Below, piece by piece: positions 1 to 10,112 of a stretch of 64,000 bases of DNA; the first letter of the stretch is position 1, and each line of letters opens with the position of its first letter. The notes beneath the pieces are model-generated. The model did not search any database, had not been told where the DNA came from, and saw only the letters and a program-made list of their open reading frames with translations. Made by a program: the position numbers and the translations under genes. Source of the DNA: Amphimedon queenslandica (taxonomy: Eukaryota; Porifera; Demospongiae; Haplosclerida; Niphatidae); the NCBI RefSeq assembly GCF_000090795.2, contig NW_003546245.1:801562-865561 (forward strand), given 5' to 3'.

Positions 1-3000
1 AATAATAGATCATACATAAACTACTACATGTATATTATAGTGAAATCGTCATAAAATATAGGACTTACAAGTATCAAAAGCTGCCATTGAAGCTTGAGGA
101 GAGTAGAAGTAAGGAAGCTAACAAAAGCAGTAATGGACTATAGAGAAAGATAAGTAGAGAGAGGGAGAGAGAAAAGGGAACAAAAGGAAATTATCAATAT
201 TATTATCATTATTGTGATTCTCGTGCATACTTGAAAGAATTTATAAAGAGCCATTGCTGGAGCACTATCTTCATCTGAAGAATAGATGACACCGATAATG
301 GAATAAATCTGAAGGGGGAGAGAGAGGGAGGAGAAATGAAAGTAGAACAATATAAATCAAAACTAAGAGTAGGAAACAGGCATAAGGTTATATAAAGGTC
401 AAGAACAGTTTCTTATGTGAAGTACAGCCAATAATACATAAATATTTAAGATAATGCTATCAGGGCCAGCACAGCCAATAATATATAAATATTTAAGATA
501 ATGCTATCAGAGCTAGCGGTTAACATGAAAGTAAGGTTAACCTTCCCCTCCTTGATGACTATGATATCACGACACATTATGTTTGCTTAGGACACTCAAG
601 AGTACATAATTAGGTGTACTCTTGCTATTATGGATAACAGAGTAAAAGGAATATGGAGATATTGCAGATGCACTTATGCTCTGCAGAAAGTTTGAGATGA
701 TTACGGTTAGCTCTGAAAACACTGACCTCAAGTTATGCACATGTAGTACGTACAACATTTAAATATTTCTAACACAACATTATAAACTGTATAACCTACC
801 TGTGTATTAAAGCATGCATCACCTAATCCGAGTAGGAAAGCACCACCCAATGCAACATAGATACTATATAAAATAGGAGAGAGAAGAAAGAGATTAATAA
901 ATATTGTATGTGTTTAGCATGCTTTGAGAGCTAGAAAGTCAGTACATCTACCTGTTCAAATTTTAAATTAACTCTACCATAGATTGCTCTACTGATTGTT
1001 TGATTACAATACTATGCATAGCTATCCTTTTATATGGAGGGATGGACTTAAAAACCACAGAAGGTTTGGCATTTAAATACAAAGTATTGACTGTCTATTC
1101 GTCACCTGTTCATGTACACACGCCCCGCCAAACTGCATTAAGCCAGTTGCTACTGCTTCAAACACTTTGCTTTGGCTGCCTCTAGTTCCAGGCGTGATAT
1201 TGGAAACTGAAAGAAGAGAAGGAACAAGAGGGAACTCCCTACCAGCCCATGCCCACGAGACGGATGGGCAGTCTTTACCTCCTCCGTGCTGCTGAAAGGC
1301 AAGATCAACAGGTGAGTAGTGAAAGTATGCGGTTTGCTCACTGAAAATGTAATACTACACTGACACTATCTCCGCGCTGACTAACTATCTACCATGAATC
1401 CCCTTAAAGGAGACTCTTTATAATAATAGCATACAGCAGACTAACTGCTGTATTTATTGTCCTCCTCTGTAGCACCTCTACTGTGATGTGAAAAATCTAC
1501 CAATTTAATGCATGGAGGAGAGCACCTTGTGCTTTAGATAAATAAATTACTGAATTATAATAGCTCGAGCAATAATAAAATAGATACAGTAATGGCCTAT
1601 TGTTGTGTACAACAGTGTCAGTAGCTGGTCAGATCTAATCATTACAAAGTGTAGACTTGCCCAGTGGTTTAGCAAAGACAGCCTTCTTTTTGAATTTCAA
1701 AGCATTCAAAATTCAAACCACTTCAATAATATGGTTTCACCATTAAGCCTATCACAGCTTGTGTGCGTGACTCCCTTCTCATATTACAGGTTACAAGAGG
1801 CAAAAGATTACATGGAAATAAAACCAACACTAGAGCTCTTGATTACAGCAAGGTCAGTAATCCCACTTGATATTCATATCTGATAGTGACTATTCTAAAT
1901 CAATAAATGTTATTTTTGTTTTTTATACAATCCCAGAGGATGGAGTCCTTATCATTCTCATAATCTCTCTGTGCATTATACCAGGAGGAGCATCAGGATT
2001 AAACATCAACACAGGAGAGGTAAGTCAATCTAGTGATATACTACTAAGCAATCATTGAGAATATAGGATGAACAGCAATACTTCATGCCGTCCATCAGCG
2101 ATATACTTAAAAAAGGAGTGAGTGATAACGAATAACCTAGTAATAATGTGCTTTTCTTTCTTTCTCTTTTTCTAGCAAGTTGGATTGATCGATAAGTTTG
2201 GTTTACATGAGCTCCAGCCAGTTGTTGATTTAGTACAGATAGCCGTTAAGGGCCACTCGAGTGGAAGGAATGAATTTGTTCACATTAAAGATGACAGGCT
2301 GGCTTTTGGAGAGGTTAAAGAGAGTAGCTATACAACCAACAGTGAGTTTGTATTTGGTGACTTCATAATAACTATACAGACAAGCTATTGGGAAGGGATG
2401 GCCTTGTCTATAATAATGTTATGATAAATGAGATTCCGAGCCAACCCATAAGAGTGGGGGGAAACCTTTTAATACCTACAGTGAATAGACATGTACCTCT
2501 CCCCCTCCACCCCTCTTTCACATACTCTCTCTCTCTCTCTCTTTCCCTCTCTGCAGGCTTGTTCTTCCTTTTAAGCTATAAAGATGATCTGTACAACCCT
2601 CACATGTATCTATTGGCTGATATTACTCTGACAACAGTCATGTATGCTAATGCTACCAATGGAAATATAGAGCTCAAGGTATGATAGCAATAATATTATC
2701 TATTCAAGTATAGTCATTAAATCTACTTTTTTGTAGCATTTTGAGAGCATGCGAGACTCTCGTACCCATTTTACGATAAAGGGGCCATTACGAAATTGTG
2801 TACTTAGTGGATTAGAGAATAAAGTGATGAGTGTCAATGAAGCAGGAGGTAGTAAATTCTCTAAAGGAGCAGGAACAAATTTGAGCATCAAGACTCTAGG
2901 AAGCGTCTTGCTCCAGTAACACTAACTAATACGTAGCTAAGCTAAGACTAATAGTTAATTAATAATTAATGTGGAATGACTGAATGATGAAGATGGTGTA

Positions 3001-6000
3001 GATTAATTAATAATTTTTTTTGTATTAAATGACTTTTGATTAATTACAGTCAATAATGTAGGATATAGCAAATCTAACACAAGAGTAACAGTATGATGTG
3101 TACATCAATGTGCATACATGCAATGAGCAATATAATTTTAATTACGTACATGCAATTTAAATTTATTTATTTCATAAAAACACATCATGTACACAAAGTG
3201 AGGATCTTGGACCGAATTTCACCAAAAATGACAAGGAGAGAATTCTCCATTTTTATAATTTTTAAAATGCATATACATGTTTTTATGCTGCGTAGAAAGT
3301 TTGAGCTCATTCCAACCAAGTTTGGATTTTTTTTACAAATTTTTCAAATTGCTCCAAAATTGGGCCAAAGTCCCTGTACTATAGTACAGGGTCTCAGACC
3401 AAATTTCGCCAAAAATGGCAAGGAGAAAATTTTTCATTTTTATAACTTTTTCTGATGCATATACATGTTCTTATGTTGTGTAGAAAGTTTGAGCGGATTC
3501 CAATCAAAATTAGATTTTTTATGAATTTTTAAAGTTGCTCCAAAATTGGGCCAAAGTCCCTGTACTATAGTACAGGGTCTCAGGCCAAATTTCGCCAAAA
3601 ATTGCAAGGAGAAAATTTTTCATTTTTATAACTTTTCCTGATGCATATACATGTTCTTATGTTGTGTAGAAAGTTTGAGCTGATTCCGATCAAAATTAGA
3701 TTTTTTATGAATTTTTAAAGTTGCTCCAAAATTGGGCCAAAGTCCCTGTACTATAGTACAGGGTCTCAGACCAAATTTCGCCAAAAATTGCAATGAGAGA
3801 ATTTTTCCTTTTTATAACTTTTTTTGATGCATATATATGTTCTTATGTTGTGTAGAAAGTTTGAGCTGATTCTGATTAAAATTAGATTTTTTATGAATTT
3901 TTAAAGTTGATTGCTATTATCATAAAACGGACACTTACTTAGACATAAGTCCATACACACCCAGTGCTCCATAACTATCAGATGACTTTACATCGCCAGC
4001 AATGGAGTCCTCAGAAAAGAAGTAAAATGTGAGCAAGAAGCAGACCATGTGGCAGATAAGGCCCAGTAGAAGTATGGGATCGCGTCCAAACCGATTGGTA
4101 TATGAACCAAAAACACCAAAAAGACCACCGCCTAAAAAAATGCCAGTAGGTCAATAACGATTCCACTACCTTTCTTCTTACCAATAATCTCTCCCAAACC
4201 AATGAAGAAAAGTGCAGCCCCAACATAATACTTAGGAAATACATGAGTGTGACCTACAATACAGAGAGTAGAGATGTGTAGTATTATTATTATACAATGA
4301 AGTCTGATTTCATATACCTATCATAGTTCCATAGACACCGCTCCAGAAGCCTAGCTCATATCCTGACATTATTATGATAAATATAATCATTATGAGGCTG
4401 TTATAATAATGCTATACCTGTGTATACAAATGTAACACAGAGAAGCAACATTTTCCATGTTATCATCATCTTGACGGCTTTAATGAGTGGATTGACTGAG
4501 AGAGAGAGGGGGGGGGGGTAAAAATATAAAAAATGACATGTAAACAAAATTTTTAAAAATTAGTGTTTTTGCTGCTTACGGACTGCCTGTACATAAGGAT
4601 GGCAATTAGCAATGAAATCTGGTGACGATGAAAACACTTGAACACTGGTTCTTGATTGCCTACTTGACATCAGTGGCTCCTTCTCTCTACTACAATAAAT
4701 AATAAATTGATTATTTTTTGGCTTCGTTTATCTTCTTTATTTAAGTTGAAATCATAAAGCTAACACAGAGAGTACTACATGGCAGTTTTAACAACCAAAA
4801 CTGACTGGGATATTGTAAATAGTGTGTACTACTAAACTTACTATTAACACATCATGAGTCACTAGTAACAATTGTAGATACACAAAAGTAATATACTCAC
4901 AATTATGATAAATCTTTCACAAGCATTGCAGTATAATTTAGTATACCATATGTACACATAAATAATTGTACACAACTACACATGTGTACATGTACATGTA
5001 CATACCTTGATGATGAATTTATGGATCCAACACTCGAACCAGTGGACTAATAATGTGTGTGTACATACGTGTGTGAGGAGTAATAAAGATAAGGATTGAC
5101 AGGTTTTCCTCTCTCTTTGCTTACCATTTTTTCCACTGGTGATATAAACAAGAGTACTACAATTCCACAAATTGCAACAAAAGTCAAGACACCAAAGATT
5201 ATCATATTCTGAGTGTGAGCTACAATAAAGACGAATAAATAAATAAATAAATAAATAAAATTATTATTGTAATAACTTACGGAAGCAAAAAGTCTCGCTG
5301 CTACTAAAGCTATCTCTCTTTATGTAATAATACGAAAATATATAAATGCTTCCGACAACAAGGCTATAATAAATATTTTAAAAATACAATTAAATAGAAC
5401 CGAATAACCGTTATACCTTGATTCAAGCATAAACCAGAATATACCACTTGTGGTTCCCATCCTTTCCTTTGAGGAGTTCTGAATCAGGATCTGGCCTTGG
5501 GCCGTCCATAACACTGAGTGTGATAAAGAGAGAGAGAGAGAAGATATCAAAAATGAGCATTTTACATTCTTACCTCCGCCACCTGCTCCAAGGATAAAGG
5601 CTCCAATGAATATTGAATAAATAAGTGGGCGAATCAAGCAAGCGATATAGATACTAAAAATATAACGTAGGTGTGGCTTAAACATGTAAGTAGTGGGTGT
5701 GGTTGTCTTACACATAGAGAGCTCCGCTGATGACGAGCGACCACTTGGCACCAAATATGGACACAATAGAGACAGAGACCCAGTTACCAATAGCAACCAT
5801 TAGGTATATGATGCTACCACTAAAAATATTAAATTAAAAAAAAATTTTTTAATTAAACAAGAGATGAAGTTTTGTACCTTAAATATCCAACACGATCTAA
5901 AAATTAAAAAAATTAATATGAAATAAAGGATTAGTAATAATTAGCCATTGTTTTTACCTGCCAATGAACTAGATAGCACGCCATAACTAGTTTTATTCTA

Positions 6001-6236
6001 AATTTATAAAAATAATATCAATAATTGTTAATTTTATCATTTTTGATTACCCCTGGGTTGCATGTAGGAGATAAGTAGCTGCTAATTGTTAGTGTCTGGA
6101 AGGTGAAAGGAATAAATACTGTGAGTGGCTCCTGTTTATAACTCACTTGTATAAAAGCAGTTGTTTGAAACGCAGAGAACAAAAGAAAGAATCCAAACCC
6201 AAGGAGGATAATGTTGACCCAGTTCTTGGTCTCCAT
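1..6236 (-). CDS. MFSD11: MFSD11-like (UNC93-like) major facilitator transporter, 3' end beyond window
   Basis: Multi-pass membrane protein of the UNC93-like major facilitator group, whose substrate is not established. Translation starts at 6236 (METKNWVNIILLGFGFFLLF). Exons read leftwards to 3939, then 863-800, 308-231 and 137-69, where the last donor shows the gene continues past the window. Family motifs appear in the expected order: VLWTAQGQILIQ then TTSGIFWFMLES near 5500-5420, GYELGFWSGVYGT near 4370, NRFGRDPILLLGL near 4080, FLLGLGDACFNTQ at 850-800, SSDEDSAPAMALYKFFQ at 280-231 and LQWQLLIL near 90-69. These closely follow my recollection of human MFSD11. The junction 3939 to 863 keeps the frame (MSN-IYVALGG), so one intron is about 3.07 kb and contains another gene and a satellite array. 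The start codon lies about 190 bp from the divergent gene at 6428. Confidence 0.9.
422..513. repeat. Short tandem duplication in MFSD11 intron
   Basis: A unit of about 50 bp containing cagccaataata and ataaatatttaagataatg occurs twice in direct orientation with very few differences. It lies in the intron between the 863-800 and 308-231 exons. No coding potential. Confidence 0.8.
655..712 (+). repeat. Degenerate single copy of the CTATAG satellite core
   Basis: The stretch cttatgctctgcagaaag followed by tttgagatgattacgg matches the conserved core of the 177-187 bp satellite family found elsewhere in the window. The rest of the unit is not recognisable. Intronic. Confidence 0.55.
1249..2919 (+). 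CDS. Unrecognised single-pass membrane protein nested in the MFSD11 intron
   Basis: I do not recognise this family. A consistent model is 1249-1311, 1790-1852, 1939-2019, 2176-2341, 2380-2678 and 2737-2919, giving about 284 aa. It has a basic N-terminus (MPTRRMGSLYLLRAAERQDQ), one hydrophobic segment (VLIILIISLCIIPGGASG, residues about 45-62) and an ectodomain-like remainder with an NAT glycosylation site. This is type II topology. Size and layout recall sarcoglycans, but the sequence similarity is not convincing. The 1939 acceptor (agag/GA) and first exon were chosen because all phases then agree. Between 2481 and 2556 lies a CT-rich stretch that looks like a 76-bp intron, but only read-through keeps the frame, encoding an SLSLSLSL run; the exact structure there is uncertain. 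The gene lies wholly inside an intron of the opposite-strand transporter gene. Confidence 0.55.
3198..3912 (+). repeat. Satellite subfamily B array (about 4 units, 186 bp period)
   Basis: Near-identical units follow one another head to tail. The perfect 20-bp palindrome CCCTGTACTATAGTACAGGG starts at 3372, 3558 and 3744, a 186-bp period. Each unit then has a CCAAATTTCGCCAAAAATGG block, a TTCTTATGTTGTGTAGAAAG core, TTTGAGCTGATTCC and an AT-rich tail. The array sits in the large MFSD11 intron, downstream of the nested gene. No maintained protein-coding frame. Confidence 0.9.
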
Positions 6237-6427
6237 GTTGTAGCTCAGTCTTAGACGCCCTCCTAACAGAAAAGAGAATGAATGGGAGGGAGGATCAGGA
6301 ACAGTAGTATAGATTAGATACAGATCACATGAGAAGGTCTATGGAAAAACAAAAATCAACGAGCTCCACCCTAAGCACGCCTACAGATCCGCCTAGTCAG
6401 TAACTTAGCTCAAGTTAGCTGTAGCTC
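6237..6427. promoter_or_regulatory. Shared divergent promoter, MFSD11 / JmjC protein
   Basis: This 191-bp gap separates two start codons in opposite directions, so both promoters must lie here or extend into the genes. No TATA box is obvious. I see no motif strong enough to name. Confidence 0.5.
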
Positions 6428-7598
6428 ATGGAAGAAGTTGTGGAAGGAGTTACCGAGCGGTTATCCTCTGTTTTTGAGGCTGGTAGAGCCTCTGGGCTAG
6501 GAGAGGATGATATCAGTCAAACTATTGATTCATTTTATAAAGAATTATCAAAGAAAGAGAAAGCTACCATGCCGTTCCTTCGAATAATGAAAGTCTCAGT
6601 TTTAAAGGCAGCCTATATCCTCTTGTATCGTTTGCTCCCTCTGGTTCTCCTCCTCTCATCTCTCTACAGTCAGCTGCAGCTACTTATTCAAAAAGACCCG
6701 TGTCTTTTAGCTCAACCCATGCTTCATGATTTCGCTACAAAGATAATCGACTGCAACAGTTGTGTGAACATAACGAATGCTGTTACCATCAATAGCATAT
6801 CCGTAATGGATTTCATGAATAACCATGCTACCTCTCTCCAGCCTGTATTAATGAAAGGGGCTGCCTCAAATTGGCCGGCAATGAGTATCTTTTCGTACGA
6901 GTATTTTAAAGGACTTTATACAAAGAACCCCGAGGCAGTTACCCACGATCGTGAAGAGGGACAGTTCTTTCCTTATAGCTCAGGAATATTTACTCTAGAT
7001 GAGTTTCTCTCACTTGATAACGAAACTGCTTCCTTCAAAGGAAAGAAGTGGTACATTGGCTGGTAAGTTTATAAGAAGAAGAAGAAGCTATAATAATAGT
7101 TTAATTTGATGATAGCCCTCTCTTTATAATGTCATTCTCGTAGGAGTACAACAGATAATTTTGTCGGGGAGGAGTTGCGTAAACATGTTAAAGTCCCATA
7201 CTTCCTACCTCCCGTACCAAGTGAAGACAATCTGGCATGGATATTTATGGGAGCACCTGGTCCTGGAGCCGGACTGCATGTAATACACAATTATTGATAA
7301 TAATAATAATTATTATTATTATTGATTTTATTAGATTGATTTCGTTGGTCGTGTCTCCTGGCAGGCTCAACTCTCTGGAAAGAAGACATGGACACTAGCT
7401 CCTCCTCCAGAATGCGAAACGACATGTTCAACTTTTAATGTGACGGTAGATACTGGGGATATCAGTAAGTGTATTAATAGTGAGAGTAATTATGTGATTT
7501 TCTTTTTGTTAGTTGTAATTGATACCAATTCCTGGTTTCATGCTACTTTCATTCATCCTGGCAATGTTAGCATCACTTTTGGGGCAGAATTTGAATAG
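6428..7598 (+). CDS. Membrane-anchored JmjC/cupin-like oxygenase
   Basis: Exons 6428-7062, 7144-7279, 7335-7464 and 7513-7598 give 328 aa. A hydrophobic segment at residues about 58-85 (YILLYRLLPLVLLLSSLY) follows a short cytosolic N-terminus, so the catalytic part is probably lumenal or extracellular. A cupin_8/JmjC fold is indicated by PVLMKGAASNWPAM, the iron-binding HxD in GLHIDFVGRVSW, the GKKTWTLAPPP strand and a distal histidine in NSWFHATFIHPGN. Family knowledge: Fe(II)/2-oxoglutarate hydroxylases. The substrate here is unknown. The second iron histidine is assigned by position only. It is a close divergent neighbour of the MFSD11-like gene. The start at 6428 is the first ATG of the open frame. 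Confidence 0.75.
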
Positions 7599-7763
7599 CA
7601 AACGAAAGGACAGCTGCTTTCCATATGCCTTGACGTTTACTTTTTTAAACTTTATTTGTATATACAAGAAAGTGAAAGTTAGTACAAGTAATAAAATAAC
7701 TTATAAAATGATTGAATGGATACAAATGAATGATACAGGGAGAGAGGTAGAAATGGGCTTTTA

Positions 7764-8708
7764 TTATAGATTGCACCAGTTAAAAGATACATTGGCCATT
7801 GAGCAGAATGATTTTATATGAGGTCGGAAATAGCTTCTGAGTTTATTAAGAGTTTCCTCCGAAACTTCAGGATGCTTGCGTCCTTTAGAACTCCCAAGAC
7901 AATTGGTAGAATTATTACTGCCCGTCCAGCAGTAAAAACCTTTAGTTTTGTTGTAGTAAAACATTTCTTTTTCAAAGTATTTGGGTACTTTCAGAAACTC
8001 CTCAACCTTCACCAACACAGAGTAAGGATTGGATGCGAGCTCATCTCCATTCACCACTAAAATACTATCAATTGGAAAGCTCTTCAACCACCTTTTGAAA
8101 TGCACGTCGTACAAGCTCACCTTTATTACATTACGGGACACTTTTATTTCCCCATCTCCTGTCATTACAAATTCATCAAAAGACGGTCTGGGAAGACTCT
8201 TCACTGCTTTCTTGGCATCAAGCTGTGTATAGTCTGATATTGTCCTTGTCACTGGGTCTCGTACCACTAATAGCAACTTGACGTCACTTTTCAGCTTCAA
8301 AATCCGCTCGGGGACGGAAGGGACGACAAAATAACTTGGAGATTTTTCAATGCAAAGACTGTCTTTGCTTGTAAGTGGCATACGTTGCAGGTACCAATCT
8401 TTTCCAAGCTCATAATTAAAGTCCCTATCGAAATAATGCACCTCGCCCTTAGCTGCTGTTATGTGGGGGTGTGAGTCTAGCATTGATATTATTGCTTTAG
8501 TACCTCCTTTTTTAACGCCAATGATGATGGAGCTAGGTAGTTTCCTTGTTAACTCGCCATTCCCGTTGGTTTCTGTCGGTCCTGGTGAAGACTGGAGGAT
8601 TTTAGTGAATGATTTGCCGCTATATACGTACAGGAGAGAAAATATGCTCAGTAAAGTCAGGAACAATATTAATATAAAAATTCTTTTCGATTTTTTCCTT
8701 TCAGCCAT
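7764..8708 (-). CDS. HS3ST: Heparan sulfate glucosamine 3-O-sulfotransferase
   Basis: Single-exon Golgi type II enzyme of 314 aa that transfers sulfate from PAPS to the 3-O position of glucosamine in heparan sulfate. I chose MAERKKSKRIFILILFL at 8708 because it gives a basic cytosolic tail followed directly by a signal anchor; an in-frame ATG at 8816 would add 36 residues running up to the neighbouring gene. Motifs: PAPS-binding loop IIGVKKGGTKAIISML, catalytic glutamate in GEVHYFDRD, EKSPSYF, the 3'-phosphate loop LLLVVRDPVTRTISDYTQ, and the C-terminal GFYCW...NCLGSSKGRKHP with the paired cysteines of this family. Which vertebrate isoform it matches best cannot be decided by eye. It converges towards the JmjC gene and diverges from espin. 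Confidence 0.9.
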   Translation of the reverse strand: MAERKKSKRIFILILFLTLLSIFSLLYVYSGKSFTKILQSSPGPTETNGNGELTRKLPSSIIIGVKKGGTKAIISMLDSHPHITAAKGEVHYFDRDFNYELGKDWYLQRMPLTSKDSLCIEKSPSYFVVPSVPERILKLKSDVKLLLVVRDPVTRTISDYTQLDAKKAVKSLPRPSFDEFVMTGDGEIKVSRNVIKVSLYDVHFKRWLKSFPIDSILVVNGDELASNPYSVLVKVEEFLKVPKYFEKEMFYYNKTKGFYCWTGSNNSTNCLGSSKGRKHPEVSEETLNKLRSYFRPHIKSFCSMANVSFNWCNL

Positions 8709-8819
8709 GAATACCGCAGTTAAGTGGTCACGTGACTGTGCTATACCAGCCCCACCCACTGCTTTCTGCAGTAGTAAACAGCCCCACCCAAACAAAATCA
8801 AACCTTTCAGGCTCAAGCT
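8709..8819. promoter_or_regulatory. Divergent promoter HS3ST / espin with palindromic GTCACGTGAC
   Basis: The 111-bp gap carries GTCACGTGAC at 8727-8736. This is an E-box in the extended form bound by bHLH-leucine zipper factors of the USF/MITF-TFE type. The binding assignment is from family knowledge; use in this animal is inferred. Confidence 0.5.
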
Positions 8820-10064
8820 ATGAGTTTCAGTTCTCTCCGCCGCGTTATCCGCTCAGCAAGGAAAGGACTCTGTGCTACTTGCTCTAAGACCCGCTACCCT
8901 CAACTGGAAGCCGCAGGAGCAGGTCATGTAGGCTGCCTGATATACACACTGGAGACCATAGGCTCTCTCATCAAAGATGACCACGAAGTAACTGCCATGC
9001 ACGTTGCTGCCCGTAAAGGACAGATCTCAGTCCTCATATATCTCATTGAGAACAACATTGTCAAGCCTGATTCTGTGTTTAGGGCTAAGAATGGTGCCTC
9101 TCCAGCCCATGATGCGGCTGGAACCGGTAATATCGAGTGTCTCAGATACCTCCTAAGCAGGACTCAAGCCGGTCCAAACGACATTGATTACAATGGTGCT
9201 ACATTGCTGCACTGGGCTGCTCAGAGTGGTCACCTTAAAGTTGTCCAGTGGCTTGTGTCTGAAGCCCAGGCTCCAATCGACGTCTTGACAAAGAATGGTA
9301 TCACTCCTTTTCATCTAGCAGCAGGGAAGAATCACCTTGATGTGCTACGCTGGCTCGTCGGCTATGCTTTTCGTCATCACCCTCACCCCATGAAACTGGT
9401 CAACGCTAAGGACAAGAATGGTTCCACTCCACTGTACCACGCTGCTCATGCTGGACACTTTGATGTTGTACAATGGCTGGCAACTAAAGGAGGCGGTGAC
9501 CCTACTATCTCCAACAAGTCAGGTCTAGCTCCGCTTCATGCTGCTACTATCACCGGAAATATTAAAATAGTCAAGTTTCTGTTTCAATTTGGTCTAGCGA
9601 CTGCTCCTGGTGGATTGAGGACAAGTGAAGGAGCTTCCTCTATGCATTTTGCTGCAGCAGAAAGTAAGGACAAAACAATAATTAAATTTTATTCATTTTT
9701 ATTGTTGCAGATCACATTGAGATACTGAACTGGTTGCTGTCAAATAAAGAATGCTCTGGTAACGAGAGAGACTATTATCACAGCACTCCATTACATGATG
9801 CTTCTGAGTATGGACACATAATGTGAGCCATCATCATAATCATAATCACACTATTAATCATTCATCTTCTAGTGCTGTTAAGATGCTTTGTGATGCAAAA
9901 GCAGATCCATTCTTACTTGATATAGAGGGAAATACTCCGAGAGATCTTGCCATTAAACACGGTCATCCAAAATGTGCAATGTATCTTGACAACTACGCCA
10001 AAGACATAATGAGGAAACGAATTAACGGAAGCATAACAACTGAAGTATGCATTAGTAATAATGA

Positions 10065-10112
<48 letters not shown>

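Noticed and set aside
1150-1341. Minus-strand 63-codon frame
   Set aside because: Opposes the proposed first exon of the nested gene and has no similarity to the transporter.
3093-3455. Open frame of 120 codons over the satellite B array
   Set aside because: It consists of satellite sequence and is not kept in neighbouring units; repeat by-product.
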